Source: Niebla homalea (Eukaryota > Ascomycota > Lecanoromycetes > Lecanorales > Ramalinaceae). Taken from it: a stretch of 64,000 nucleotides of DNA. The stretch spans positions 186,001-250,000 of the forward strand of contig JAHGAU010000038.1 in assembly GCA_019925105.1 (NCBI GenBank), in the 5' to 3' direction. Positions 21,007-33,084 of the stretch are shown here, in pieces (the stretch's first letter is position 1; each line of letters begins with the position of its first letter). Under the pieces are notes generated by a model that did not search any database, was not told where the DNA came from, and was given only the letters and a program-made list of their open reading frames with translations. The translations under genes and the position numbers were made by a program.

Positions 21007-23475
21007 ATGACGGATAACGGTCCCCAACCGCAAGATCAGCGATTAGATCAGCAGCAGCAACAGCAGCAGGCCCATCCCGCATATTGCGAAGAATTCAGCG
21101 AAGAAGCGCAAACTACCGTGCCTGAAACAAGACAATCGGCCAATATCGCCGCCAAGCGCTCCAAACCATCAGATCATGCCCAATTCAAGAAGACGCTGCG
21201 TGACGAATTCAGCGACTCGGGCTATTCGAGCCACACCCATGCCACCTTCAATTCCTCCCTCTACTCCAAGCTTGGAAGTCCGCACTCCAGCCCAGCAGAC
21301 AATACTGCTCTTGTAGCTTTCCGCGCCCACCCAAATCTGGTCAAGAGCCGAGCGCAAAGCCCCCAGAAGGATACAACTGCTGGCGCGCCAAAGAGAACAA
21401 GATCCAAGAATCGCCGGGATGGAGGAAGCAGTGGCCGAATCAGGGAATGCGGATGCGAAAAATGCATCGCAGCCGTGCACGAAGCACATGTGGGAACCCA
21501 TTTGCTGCTTGACCCCCAGTATCGAACTTCAACTCGCCCATCCCCATCCGTCCATCCACCTTCCAGGCATCGCACACCTGTTCCTTCCTCCCCTCATTCG
21601 AGACGGACACCACAAAACCCCATGCCATTGCGCGAGTACACGCGACCGCGACCGTCTATCTCTTCAAGAGATCGACCGGTGAGCTATCATGGAGGAGTAA
21701 CCCCAGACCCAATGGGCATGACTGCCCAACCTACGTACATGGTCGAGCGCACGCCTCCTGCAAGACAAACCGCCTATCCCTTCCCCCAACCCACATACCT
21801 ACCTCAGCCCTCTTTCTACCAGGCTCCTCAGCCTCCGCCTCCTCAGCCTCCCCCGCCTCCACCAGCTCCAGGACCGCAAGACTACTTTCAACCAATGCAG
21901 CCGCAAGTGTACGAAATACAGCCGCAAATGCAACTTCAACCAAGGCCCTTACCTCGACAGGGGACTCCGGATCTACCGCTCCAGCGCCCGCAGTCCATGT
22001 TCTACGGCGCTCCTCCGCAACCAATCTATGACTATGGATATGGCGAGGATCCCATCTACACCGGCATGCTCGAACCCGACAACCAACCACAGATGGTAGA
22101 TCGCTCCCTGCCCCGCCGTGATCGCCGTTCCTCTCTCCGCGAGGCCTACAGCCGCCGCCCCTCTGTCTCCTCCTCGGAAGACTTTAGACGGATGCCACCT
22201 CCTCCTCCTCCGCTACCAAAGCCCTGCCCAGAACAACGACCTCAGATCCGCCACGCAGCGACCGCTACCGCAGCCGTCCACACCAAGCCACGACGCAAAA
22301 GCCATGACGAATCACGCCGCCCAACAGCGTCCACCTTCCAAAAGCCCTCCTTCGACACCTCCCCACCATCAAGCTCACGCCGCCAATCTGTCGCCCGTCC
22401 CTCCCTCCGCACCTCGGAAGAGAAGAATGTTTCCTTTGACGGCATCGAGAGCGGTGTCCACGGAATGACCCTTGAGCCGTCTGCCACCAACACCACCAGC
22501 GGCAGTAGCAGCAAATCCGGGCGACGTCGCTCCTCAGTCTACAGCGGCCATGACGAATCCGCCCTACGCGATATCGAAGGCAATGTGGAAGCTTACCAAA
22601 ACATTCAGCGCATGCACTCCAACACCTCCATCTCCAACTCCAAAACCCCTATATCCCCCCTTGCCACCAACGAAGACATACTCTCCCGCCTCCCCCTGGG
22701 CACCCGCAAGAGAACCAACACCGACTCCTCTGGGACCGGTAGCCGCGCCTCCCAGCGCAGTGGTGGTAGCGGGAGCGGGCTGCGTGCCCGCCGACCCAGT
22801 ACTAATGATGTTGGGAACACTGGTTCCGGCTGGGATAACCGAGGAGGAGGGGAGGGCAGCTCGACCCCGAACTTCGCCATGCGCTTCAATCCCGAGGATG
22901 TGAATGTGAAGATGCAAGGTGGCATCGACGGGCGCGCCATCAACCTGCGGAAATCCAAGGATGGGGAGAAGGGCGATGTGGAGTTGAGTATCGCGGGCAA
23001 GGACGAGAAGAAGAATGATCGGCGGAAAGCCATTACCGCGAGCGCGCAACATCAGCAGCAGCCGCACACCGAGAGAACTGTTCCGGCGCTCTCGGGAGCC
23101 CCGACTGTGCGGCAGATTGAGCACTCCCCCTCCGCGCACCATCACCAGCAGGAGAGAAGGGGGAGGGAAACTCCGGGAACAGTAGGCTCGCGCCCCTCAT
23201 TAGCCGGAAGAGAGAAAAGCCGGAGGCGATATAGTTACATGGAAGGCGGCAGCGGCGTTAGGGAAGTACACCATGAGGAAGGAGCCTACAGCGTAACAAG
23301 AATCGGCTCGAGGGACCCATATCAGACGGTCGCCGACCGTAGCGATGCAAGGATCGGCTCAAGGGAGTCGACGAGAGACGAGGAGTACCGGACTGCTGGA
23401 GGGGGGAGGGTCATCGGCGAAAGGATCTTCAGCACGATGAGGAGGAGGCGTAGTAGTCGGTATGGATACGACTGA
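21007..23475 (+). CDS. large disordered protein of unknown function
   Basis: An intronless frame of 822 residues begins MTDNGPQPQDQ and soon enters a poly-glutamine run from CAG/CAA codons. Almost the whole protein is low complexity: Pro/Gln-rich near 250-330, proline runs at about 276-288, and Ser/Arg-rich segments throughout. One short ordered island stands out at about residues 145-165, GRIRECGCEKCIAAVHEAHVG, with two cysteines spaced CGCEKC followed by histidines. This could bind a metal or a partner. A second ordered block near 630-665 (FAMRFNPEDVNVKMQGG) looks like a short conserved motif. I do not recognise the family. The composition suggests a scaffold or regulatory protein of the cytoplasm or nucleus; that is a guess. 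Confidence 0.7.
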   Translation: MTDNGPQPQDQRLDQQQQQQQAHPAYCEEFSEEAQTTVPETRQSANIAAKRSKPSDHAQFKKTLRDEFSDSGYSSHTHATFNSSLYSKLGSPHSSPADNTALVAFRAHPNLVKSRAQSPQKDTTAGAPKRTRSKNRRDGGSSGRIRECGCEKCIAAVHEAHVGTHLLLDPQYRTSTRPSPSVHPPSRHRTPVPSSPHSRRTPQNPMPLREYTRPRPSISSRDRPVSYHGGVTPDPMGMTAQPTYMVERTPPARQTAYPFPQPTYLPQPSFYQAPQPPPPQPPPPPPAPGPQDYFQPMQPQVYEIQPQMQLQPRPLPRQGTPDLPLQRPQSMFYGAPPQPIYDYGYGEDPIYTGMLEPDNQPQMVDRSLPRRDRRSSLREAYSRRPSVSSSEDFRRMPPPPPPLPKPCPEQRPQIRHAATATAAVHTKPRRKSHDESRRPTASTFQKPSFDTSPPSSSRRQSVARPSLRTSEEKNVSFDGIESGVHGMTLEPSATNTTSGSSSKSGRRRSSVYSGHDESALRDIEGNVEAYQNIQRMHSNTSISNSKTPISPLATNEDILSRLPLGTRKRTNTDSSGTGSRASQRSGGSGSGLRARRPSTNDVGNTGSGWDNRGGGEGSSTPNFAMRFNPEDVNVKMQGGIDGRAINLRKSKDGEKGDVELSIAGKDEKKNDRRKAITASAQHQQQPHTERTVPALSGAPTVRQIEHSPSAHHHQQERRGRETPGTVGSRPSLAGREKSRRRYSYMEGGSGVREVHHEEGAYSVTRIGSRDPYQTVADRSDARIGSRESTRDEEYRTAGGGRVIGERIFSTMRRRRSSRYGYD

Positions 23476-24613
23476 CTGACTCAGCAACTCGGAATCAATC
23501 CATTTCAACATCAAGACGCGAGAGGAACAAAAGGGGTTCAGGAGAGCGAAGAGGCCAGGCTAAGAAAAAGAGAGAGAAAAGACACGATGACGAGGACCAC
23601 GATGACGACCACGATTACGATTACGAACCAATTACTTACTCACGACGCGACTCTTGTTTGATATTGGATAACTTTCTTCCTCAACGCACACACGGTCGTT
23701 TTTATTATACACCAGGAGCGGCCAGCTTTGACTTTAACCCAAAAGCTTTCGTTTTGTTTAGAAACGACAACGACTGGACGACCCTTTTACTATCTTACTA
23801 CCTATGAAAGCGAGCGATTGGCCCCCATTATTTTATGTTTGAGCGAAGCTGCTTTAACAGCGATTTTCCCCCATTCTTCTTCTTTTTTATTTTTTCTTAT
23901 GACGACGAGACGAGTAGATATCCTGATAATTTATGTAGCGTAGCGATGGCGATTCAGGATCCAGGAGAACTAGGTTACTACCTTTTCAACGGTCACTAGT
24001 TTCATGTACGGGAGAGAGAAATTCAAAATTTCTTGAGACCTTTTTTTTTTTTTTTCAACAGATGAATTAGTGAAAAAGGCTGCAATGAATCAATGAATGA
24101 ATGAATGAATGAATGAATGATTATGGCTTTGTGTTTCCATCTACATTTCGCGTTTAGATGTGACTTGTGTTACGAAGGCTAGATATCCCTTCCACAACTC
24201 AACCGTCAGCGGTTTCTGCCGTTGGCCGACTGAACTACGCAGATCCATATATGGCCAGAGCGATTGATGGGTTTTGCATCGACCGGCTCCAGCTGCCTTC
24301 GCCCTCAGCAGACACTTTGTGCGCGCGCGCGCTGGAGAGGCGGGCATGGCAAGCCGCGTCTCTTTTCTGCGTTTTCATGAACCTCCATCTCGGTGTACTC
24401 GTTGGCTGTAACAGCAGAAGGCCCTGCATCTTCAAGTCAAGACCGCCAAAGAGATTTTTTCAAGCCGATCACGAAGAGGCGGGGGGTTGGATCATCATGC
24501 CTCTTTCTCATAGTTTCTGGATGTCAAATCCATTACATGCCCGGCTCCTGGTGGGGCAATTTCCCCCAAAAGGACGATTAATTTCCACATTCGGACGTTG
24601 TTACCCATCATCG
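23476..24613. other. convergent intergenic region with simple repeats
   Basis: About 1.1 kb between two converging genes. It includes a T-run near 24042-24056 and a tetranucleotide (TGAA)n tract at about 24085-24121. No supported coding region. Confidence 0.55.
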
Positions 24614-25782
24614 TCATCCCCACCACCCTTTCTCCTTCCTCCACGCCCTCACAAACCCCTCCTTCTCCACTACCCCGAGCCCAACTCTCTTCACCCGCCC
24701 CAACCGCGCCAGCGCCTCGGCCACGCGGTCCAAGAACCGTCGTTCACCGGTAGTCATGCTCTCCCCACCTTCCTCGCTCCCCAACAGGGTGTCCGAGCTA
24801 CTCGCTCGTTCCTCCCGACCACCATCATCGTGCATCCCACCACTGCCGCCGCTGACACGCGGACTCTGCACCACCACACTCTCCGCAATCCGCACCCGGA
24901 TGCAATGTGTCGGTTTACTCAACAGGTTCCACAGCAGGCGGACATACGTGTGCGGGACCGGCGTCGTCACATCCGGCGCCGTGTACCTCAAGCTAATCGG
25001 GAAGACCTTCTTGGCCCCGCCCCCGCCCCCGACCGTGAGCAAGCTCGGTGAGAACGGCAGGATCCCGCGCCCGTTGGTGGTGCTGCATTCTGGGAACACG
25101 ACGATGGGTTGGTTGGGGTAGCGTTTCAGCAGCGTCGATAGGGGGACCAGAGAGGTGTTTCTGGGCGGGTACGATTGAGGAGGGGAGAAGGCGCGGAGGA
25201 TGGCGTGGAGGGGGGAGATGTGCTGGACAAGCGGCGTTGAGGGGTAGGAGGCCGTGAAGATGGGGTCGAAGATGGCGGCGAGGTAGAGGGCGTCGAGGGG
25301 GAGGTGAAGGAGCAGGCGATGATGGAGGAGGGGTGGGGGAGGCGGGGGAGGTGGTGTTTGGCTAGGGAGCTGTTTGTGGGGGTTTGAGTGTTAGGGGGAT
25401 CTGGTTTTTTCTCGAGACTGGGGCGGAATGGCAGAGAAGTACCCTTTCCTAACACCGTCGATTTGGAGGTCTATCCACCATACGCCGGGGGTTCCCAGAA
25501 TGAGCCATAGGGAGGCTTTGCGGCCGAGGGGCCCAATGGGGAGCCATTGGAGGAAGAGGAAGTAGGAGAGGGAGAAGGAAAGGAGGATGGGGAGGCGGAT
25601 GAGGAAGAGAAAGGTGTGGAAGGGTAGGCTGAGGTATGAAGAGTGAGTAGATATGGGGAAGAATGGAGCGATGCCCGAGCCTAGATGGAATGTCAGTGAT
25701 GCAATTGAATGGTCAGGATGATGACTTGGTGACTTGAAGGGCCAAACAGACCTCGGTCTCTGAATTGTGAATACTTCTCCAT
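24614..25782 (-). pseudogene. LOA1: Loa1/Vps66-type lysophosphatidate acyltransferase with one frameshift
   Basis: Exons on the minus strand: 25782-25752, 25680-25443 and 25369-24614. The start MEKYSQFRDRG/SGIAPF closely matches yeast Loa1. A hydrophobic region follows (FHTFLFLIRLPILLSFSLS), then the acyltransferase strand VVFPECSTTNGRGIL, equivalent to the FPEG motif of the AGPAT fold. Loa1 acylates lysophosphatidic acid at the ER and lipid droplets. Within exon 3 the frame breaks: residues up to SIIACSFTSP read in one frame and LDALYLAAIFDP onward in another. The switch coincides with a run of five G at 25297-25301; one extra base there would restore continuity. This is either an assembly indel or a real null allele. 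The first intron has an unusual donor (GTCTGT). The 3' part is unusually rich in Gly, Ser and Glu. Confidence 0.8.
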
Positions 25783-26236
25783 GGCTGGTACATAGAGGCT
25801 GCGGAGGGGTATATAGGGAATAGGGAGTATGGCGCCAACCACGACATGCCTGTAGTCAAATATGATAAGCCGATTTGGGAATGCGAGGATGCAACCTTCG
25901 GCAAAATTGTCAAAGGATAATGCATTTGTCGCCAAGCCTGTAGGTTGACCGAGAACCTTCAAGCTTCAACGGCGGCACTCTCCGCAACGGCTAAGCCTGT
26001 TTCCAGATTAGCGTGTGTCCCTCTGTTTACAACCTCATCGTCTTTTGCGTCGAGCATATCTTAAAGCCCCAGGAAGCGGAGATCAATGGCTCGATAGCAT
26101 CTGCCATTGAGTTTGCATGTCCATGTCAAATACTGGCCCCCTTAGCCTGCCATGGAACACAGCAAGGAGAACGGGGTAAGTCTCAGTGTTCAGGAATGGG
26201 AGCTCGAAGCGTTGACAGTGACAGTTCGTTTCGAGA
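25783..26236. promoter_or_regulatory. divergent promoter region, LOA1 / kinesin-14
   Basis: This 454-bp stretch lies between two start codons that point away from each other. No specific element recognised. Confidence 0.45.
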
Positions 26237-29200
26237 ATGCCTCAGCCGGCCAGCAAGATTCCCTCTCCTGGGAAGCTGACCGAAATGTCTGCGTCGGCTT
26301 CCAACGCCCGCTACAATACCATGCCGCCCCCATCCAAGGCTCAGAACGAACGCACCTCACTCAAAGACCGCGTTGGGCACTTTGCGAAACCACCTCCTTA
26401 CAACGGCCGTAATGGATCCTCACACATCGCAGCAACTTCGATAGCTGGTGTGCCCCGGACAACATCCTACTCCTCTTCCACCTCGTCCCGTCCGTCATCC
26501 AGTGCCTCTTCTCGGAACGTATCCAACAGCTCATACTCGCAAAGCGTGGGTCCGGGAAGTCGACCTCCATCAGTCCAGTCTCATCGATCTCACTCGTCCA
26601 TGAGTAACTCGAGGATACAAAAACCCACGTATGCGAACGGGAAATCTGCCAACTCGTTGGAGATTCACGATGAAGAGCCCAACACTGCCCAGGTGTTGGG
26701 AAAACGGAAGGGTAGGATCCCGCTCTCTTCAACCCCCCTTGATGTTTGTCATGAAGGCCTCCAGCCGCCCCGGCTGCGAAGTAAGCCCTCCGAACCGATG
26801 CTCCATGGATCTCCCACGAAAATGCGCAGACCGTACAGCGGCATGACACTACGCGAAGCTTCACTGGCTTCTGCGTTCGGTGGTCTCTCTCTGGATCGCT
26901 CCACGGAACCTACTCCCATAGTAGAAGAGAAAGCTTCGATATCCCCGTCGAAGCTTCCTAAGGCCTTACCTACCCTGAGACCTCGTGCCTCTCATTCTGC
27001 CCTCTCAAGCCCTTCCAAATCTCCTAGGAAAAAAGCATCTCCTTTACCAAAATTCTTGAACCGAGACACAAACAACATACTAGCTCCTGCGGGTCATACT
27101 GACGGCTTCGTAGCATTCGATATGGAACAACGTCTCGAAGAGGTGGAACACATGTCGAAGCTGATGAAAAGTGGCTACGATGAGGCAAATTCGCGCAGCG
27201 AGAGTCTGAAGGATACGATCAATGGTCTGAAGACGACAAACGATGTTCTGAAGTCAAGAAGTAGGTTTTGTAAAGAATCAGATAGACAGCCGCAGCTAAT
27301 CAAAACACTGTAGTCGCGGAACTTGAGACTGCACGCGACTCGCTCAGGTCATCTAATGAACAGCTCAAGGCAGATCTTGATGCTGCAAAGGTAACATCAT
27401 CTTCATCATCCGAGGAGTTGGAGGAGCAAAGAAGGCGTCACAGCAATCGTCTTGATGACCTACAGCGGCAGTACAGGCGGGACCTCGAAGATGCTGAACA
27501 TGAAGCAGAAAAGGAGAGACGGAGGTTGGAACGGGATCAACTCGAACAGCTTGAGGATGTTCATCGGACTTTTGAGACTAGACTTGCGGAGGATCGAGCG
27601 CAGCATCAGCAGGAAATTCAATCGATGAGCAATGCCGGTGCCAACAATCAGGAAGAGGCTCAGAGAGAGCTTGAGAAGCAGAGACAGGCTCTCTTGGATT
27701 TGGAAGCCGAGCTGGACAGGTGTAAGACGGATGTAAATCGTGAACGAGATCTCAATGGCAGTCTCCGTGACCAATTGACGACCGCGGCCAAGAAAGAAGG
27801 CGAGTTGGAGAACTCAGTGAGAAGATTGGAAGGTCACATTCACTTTCTCGAGTCTGACAACAAAAGTCAATCTCAAGCATTTGCAGATCTCGAGGAGCGT
27901 ATGCAGAATGCTTTGAGGGCGGCGGCTGACGCGAATGAGAAGCTGATCAAGGAAGAGACCCTACGGAGGAAGCTCCACAACCAAGTCCAGGAGCTTAAAG
28001 GCAACATCCGGGTGTTTTGTAGAGTTCGGCCGTCCTTGGAAGCCGACGGTGTTGACACTGGTGCCCGCATAGCCTTCCCGGACGATGAAAGTGATTCCAA
28101 GGAGGTCGAGGTCATGGGCCAAGAAGAGAAATCTAGTCTCGGCAATGTCACCACCAAAAAGCACGCTTTCGCCTTCGACAGGGTGTTCGGCCCGACCTCT
28201 CACAATGAGGATATATTCGGCGAGATCAGCCAGCTGGTACAATCCGCTTTGGATGGCTACAATGTGTGTATCTTCTGTTACGGACAGACAGGCTCTGGCA
28301 AGACCTTCACCATGTCTTCCCCGGCTGATGGCATGATCCCACGGGCGGTTAACCAGATCTATTCCACTGCGAGATCGCTCGAGGAGAAAGGGTGGAAGTA
28401 TAGCATGGAGGGGTCGTTCATCGAGGTCTACAACGAGAACCTCAATGACCTGCTGGGGAAAGCTGAAGATCTTGACAAAAAGAAACATGAGATCAAGCAT
28501 GACACGCAGAAATGCAAGACTGAGATCACAGGCATCCGGACTGTGGAATTAGACTCTCCGAATAAGGTGGATGAGATTCTGCAAAGGGCGGCCAAGAATC
28601 GTGTTGTTGCCGCTACGCAGGCGAATGAGCGGTCCAGCCGCAGTCACTCGGTCTTCATCCTCAAATTGATAGGCCAGAATAGCATCACCGGTGAAAGGAG
28701 TGAGGGAACGCTCAATTTGGTTGACCTTGCAGGGAGCGAGCGGTTGAGCCATAGCGGCGCCACTGGTGAGCGCTTGAAGGAGACGCAGAATATCAACAAA
28801 TCCCTGAGCTGCCTTGGTGACGTGATCGGGGCGCTGGGACAGGGGAAGGAAGGTGGGCATATACCCTACCGGAATAGCAAGGTAAGCTTTCCTAGGTCCC
28901 TTTCGCCTTCCTTTTCCGCATCAAGAGCTGGAGAAAGTAGAGGACTTTAGAGCTCCTGGGACCCAAATGGTCGCCTTTGGGCAAGCAAAGATATGCTAAC
29001 AGACGTGGGACTCAGTTGACTTATCTCCTTCAATTCTCCCTTGGCGGCAACTCGAAGACGCTCATGTTCGTCATGATCAGCCCGCTCCAGGCCCATCTGA
29101 GCGAAACTTTGACGAGTCTGAAGTTTGCCACAAAGGTTCGTCTCCCCCCTTTTTTTCATTCGGCTTCTGCTACTCATGTACTGGTCTTCATCTTTCTTTA

Positions 29201-29309
29201 CCCCAGCTACTAAAGACTCGAGGTTGATGTATGAACTGACTGATGAATGCAGGTACACAACACACACATCGGCACAGCAAAGAAGCAGACCAAGACAAGA
29301 GACACCTGA
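26237..29309 (+). CDS. kinesin-14 (Kar3/KlpA-type, C-terminal motor)
   Basis: Exons 26237-27260, 27314-28881, 29016-29135 and 29253-29309 join in phase to 922 residues. Residues 1 to about 285 are Ser/Pro/Arg-rich and disordered, typical of a microtubule-binding tail. A long coiled coil follows (about 290-585). The motor domain sits at the C-terminus, preceded by the kinesin-14 neck and start [14 protein letters not shown]. The P-loop is [11 protein letters not shown], switch [12 protein letters not shown] and switch [12 protein letters not shown]. This polarity makes it a minus-end-directed motor that cross-links and slides microtubules in the mitotic spindle and in nuclear positioning. The last exon codes for only 18 residues ([18 protein letters not shown]), a typical short motor tail. 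Confidence 0.93.
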
Positions 29310-30956
29310 GAGTAATGAAAAGGTGCCGAGTGAGTAAGTCTTCATGTCTGCAATTCTCATGTTGTATTTGACGCCTTGGGGAAAATCCAATGTGATGCGG
29401 TCTGGATATGCGTCAAAAAACAAAGTAGCGGCAAATAGGAGAAAGGCGCTGGGTCGTGAGCGGTGTCTGCAAGGATTCGTCTGGGCTCCTGGTAGAGAGA
29501 TACCTGTGCATGCCCTGAAAATGAATCGAATCCATGATGAAGATTTGTACGTGTCCGATTGGTCATTCATCAAGCCCATATCAGGGCAGTGCCAGCCTCG
29601 TGCAGATCTTTACAATAAACACGACGGAAGAACGCTGGATTTCTCGTCTGCCCCCTTTTCCTTTTCCTTGTTCCCTCCCTCTCTCTCGTCTATGATCCAA
29701 CCTCCAGCAGCGAGCGACATCAGCACATCAACCTGTTCTCGTACTTGAACAGCATCTGCTCCCAGCTAGTTCGAAACCCCTCCCCCCCTCACCCCTCTTG
29801 AACGCTGTGACCGCACCCCCATCCCATCATCCCCCAGATAATGCCTGCGAGTGCGCCAAGCCGACGGGGGCACATCATCAACATCATCATCCTCTCCACA
29901 GGCCTTACCGCAGATAGGCAGGATTCTGGCGCTCCGGTATAGGACAACGGATGGAAGGCGGCCCCCCCCCCTAACTACGGTTGGCAGAGATTGTTATTCC
30001 GGGCACGGCTGCGTTTTGAGGCGTGGTCGATGGGTGGGACTACTACTTAATTAATTATCCTGTAAGTTAGGAGAAGTACTCCAGACGTGTAAAAAGCTTA
30101 GGGAGCGCGCTTGTGGTGGTGTATCCATGTCATATCACGTACGTTCTGCGCAAGCTGTGTACGCATGAATGAACGGGTCGGTGGGAGGACGGCGGTATTT
30201 CTATACATTACTATTGTAGGGTCAAGAATTGCAATGGCGGTTGCTTCTACGCAGTTCTTATCGTCTGTGTCTTTGCTCTATCCCCCGTCTTGAAAAGAGA
30301 AAACTTCTAGTCGTCGTTCCTGAGACTCGTCGTTCTTAAGACTCGATGGATAGCCAAGGTTCCACATGCATGAGGGACTCGGACACTCCTCTCTCTATTT
30401 AAACATTGGAAAGAAGAGGGTTGGATAATTATTGCTCGTAGCTCTCTCTCCGCAGTTATGATTGAAAGAATGTAGAGATGGAGAGATGGGAAGAGAGCCT
30501 GGAGCTGTGTCCCAACCGTGCGTGGGGCGGCGATGAATCGAGCATCCCGAGCACAACGGGTATTGAGGGATTTTTGTGGCGGGGGGGATGAGGGCGGCGG
30601 GGGGGATGGATTGGGGGGAATTAGTAGAGCGGATGTGGATGTCTTTGTTGTTTTGGCATTCGGGATGCTGGGAAGGTTCTTGGAGAGCTGCACACTATAT
30701 CCAAGAATGCTCACTCTCTGCCGAGTGCTTTTGGTGCCATATTGTATACAATGTCTTTATATTTTGGACGGAAAACACACACGTTAAACATAGGTCTGGA
30801 GTTCATAGCCGGATCTCAATCCTAAGGGTCTCGAAAATGGTTTGTCACTGATCCGCTGAATCAGTCTAAGTCAATGATTTCATGGATGGCAAGTGAGTTC
30901 TTTGAATTCTCAAGCACATGATGGGCACAAGGTTTCAACGCTATCTGCAAACACCA
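29310..30956. other. convergent intergenic region, no supported gene
   Basis: About 1.65 kb between the kinesin stop and the DBP9 stop. It contains pyrimidine-rich stretches (about 29640-29700 and 29770-29840) and a G-rich patch near 30575-30620. No open frame here has a recognisable domain. Confidence 0.45.
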
Positions 30957-32897
30957 TCATTTCCTCCCTGCACCCGTCCTAAATGTCTTCAGCACATCAC
31001 TCCCTTTCCCTCCTCTCCCTCGACCTCTCCCGCCACCACCACCGCCGCCCTTTCCGCCCCTCCCCCTCTTCATCCCCCTGATTCTCCTCAACCTGTTCCC
31101 CTCGCCCTCCTTCCTCAACCCCACAAACCCCAAATCCCCCTCCTTAACCATCCCACCTTTCCCCCCCTTCGGCATCAAATACTCCGGCACATGCTTCAAA
31201 TGCGGTTGTACCCTCGCAGCCCTGAGTTCCCCATCATGCCTGCCCACGATGAACCGCAGATCCTCGGGATTCTCCTCGAAATGCCTTTTGAGCTTTTCAC
31301 TCTTCAACAACTCCTGCTTGATTTCCCGAGTCCGGGCTTCTCTGATCGCAACGCCGGTGACAGCGCGGAGAGCGTCGTTCATCCGGTAGCGGAAATTGTT
31401 GACTTGTGACATGTCGAAATGGTAGGGTAGGAGCTCTGTACCTTTCGTTGCTTGATCGGCGGTGATGGCGGCGAGGACGGTTTCGTCGTGCATGGTTGAG
31501 GGGATGGATGTGGGTGGATGTTTGTGGTGGAGTTGAGCAGGAATGATGAAGGAGAGGGCCATGCCAGGGCGGCCGGCGCGAGCGGTGCGGCCGATGCGGT
31601 GGGTGTAGGATACAGGGGTGGTGGGGAGGTCGAAGTTGAGCACACAGGCGACGTGCTGGAAGTCGATGCCGCGGGCGATGCCGTATTCTTTGGAGCGTTT
31701 GGATTTCTTGGGGCGTTTGGGAGGTTTCTTGGGATTTGGGCTGAGCTCCTGGGGTCCATCGCGGTTTCTGTCTTTGGCTTGATTGTCCTCTACTTCGTCT
31801 GCCTCTGTCAAGGTATTGGGATCTGCTGCAACTTCGCTCGCTGCCTTCCTCTGTATCGCACTGTCTTCATCACCCATTACCTCGTGCTCATCACTTGCGA
31901 CGATGATATCATAGACCCCCTTATTGAACTCTTCAACAACATGAATCCTCGAATTGACGGGCAACTCCGAATTCAGCACACAGCAGCGAATGCCAAATTG
32001 CTCGAAGAACAGTTTCACCCTATACGCACGATCGGTGTCTGCCACAAAGATGATCGTCTTCCCCTTGATGAGCTTCAACTTGAACACCACATACACCAAC
32101 AGAAATTTCTCGTCCTCGGCACACCGCACCACATACTGACTCAACCCTCCTGTCCCCTTCTCGCTCTCTTTTTTCTCTTCTTCCGCAAAGTCCAACACCA
32201 CCGGATCTCGACAGAAAAGCCCCTTCAGCTTTTCCACCTCGGTAGTCAATGTTGCACTCATTAAGAAAGTCTGAGTGCCCCTCGGCAGCGCCTCAGCAAT
32301 AACGGCCAGATCGTCCTCGTACCCATAGCTCAGCACCAAGTCCGCTTCATCAATAACCAAATGCTTTACACCCCCCGCATCAAATGCTCCATTCGTGAGA
32401 TTTGCTGCTATACGCGAGGGGGTTGCGACAACCACAGCTGGGGCTCCAGCCAACAGTGTCCTCTGTACGCTCTCCGGCACTTTCTGCGTCAGATTGACGA
32501 CTTTGATTTCTTTTTGACATTGCGAACAGAATGATACTGCCGCCTTGGTGACCTGCGACGCTAGCTCTTTGGTTGGCACCAGGATCAGAGCTGAGGTACC
32601 GTTCTCTTTCACAGCGTTGGACGTGAGGATCGAATGCAAGATAGGAAGCACATAAGCGGCAGTCTTGCCAGACCCTGTTTTCGAGCGCGCAAGTATGTCT
32701 TTGCCCTCTAGCGCAAGAGGGATTGCGCGTGCTTGAACGGGAGTGGGGGCAGTGAAGCTCTGGAGGGCGAGAGGGTGGAGAAGGCGGGGCTCCAAGCCTA
32801 GGGAGTCGAAGGTGGTTCTTGTGGGTTTGGGAGCTGTAGATGGCGGAGGCGAAGAGGCTGGAGAGGGAACATCTGAGGAATCAAGCTTGCGCTTCAT
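30957..32897 (-). CDS. DBP9: DEAD-box RNA helicase Dbp9 (DDX56 type)
   Basis: An intronless frame of 646 residues. Helicase motifs appear in order: Q-motif region TFDSLGL, motif [12 protein letters not shown], Ia [10 protein letters not shown], Ib [57 protein letters not shown] and [12 protein letters not shown]. The SYGYEDDL extension after DEAD and the long charged insert before [10 protein letters not shown] (about residues 345-415) are characteristic of Dbp9. In yeast the protein acts in nucleolar maturation of 27S pre-rRNA and is essential. The C-terminus ends in a Gly/Arg-rich basic tail (about 615-646). Its start codon lies 82 bp from the end of a degraded transposon, so the promoter is either very short or overlaps transposon sequence. 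Confidence 0.92.
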   Translation of the reverse strand: MKRKLDSSDVPSPASSPPPSTAPKPTRTTFDSLGLEPRLLHPLALQSFTAPTPVQARAIPLALEGKDILARSKTGSGKTAAYVLPILHSILTSNAVKENGTSALILVPTKELASQVTKAAVSFCSQCQKEIKVVNLTQKVPESVQRTLLAGAPAVVVATPSRIAANLTNGAFDAGGVKHLVIDEADLVLSYGYEDDLAVIAEALPRGTQTFLMSATLTTEVEKLKGLFCRDPVVLDFAEEEKKESEKGTGGLSQYVVRCAEDEKFLLVYVVFKLKLIKGKTIIFVADTDRAYRVKLFFEQFGIRCCVLNSELPVNSRIHVVEEFNKGVYDIIVASDEHEVMGDEDSAIQRKAASEVAADPNTLTEADEVEDNQAKDRNRDGPQELSPNPKKPPKRPKKSKRSKEYGIARGIDFQHVACVLNFDLPTTPVSYTHRIGRTARAGRPGMALSFIIPAQLHHKHPPTSIPSTMHDETVLAAITADQATKGTELLPYHFDMSQVNNFRYRMNDALRAVTGVAIREARTREIKQELLKSEKLKRHFEENPEDLRFIVGRHDGELRAARVQPHLKHVPEYLMPKGGKGGMVKEGDLGFVGLRKEGEGNRLRRIRGMKRGRGGKGGGGGGGRGRGRGGKGSDVLKTFRTGAGRK

Positions 32898-32979
32898 GGT
32901 TGAGTGTGAATAGTTTTGAGGAATTTAGCTATGTGCAGAGGTTTGAAATAATTTTGACGTCTTTTTCCCAGACCGCAAA

Positions 32980-33084
32980 TTGCAATTTAGCGTGGACAAG
33001 TTGCTTGGGAATCCTTGGCATTATTTTTTGCGCGTACCCACTTTAGGGTTTTGTATGCGATTACCATATAAATCACCAACGTCC
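32980..33084 (+). repeat. left terminal inverted repeat of the outer transposon
   Basis: 105 bp, inverted copy of 44496-44600. The first 55 bases are identical and the rest differs by transitions. Its outer end is 82 bp from the DBP9 start codon. Confidence 0.85.
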
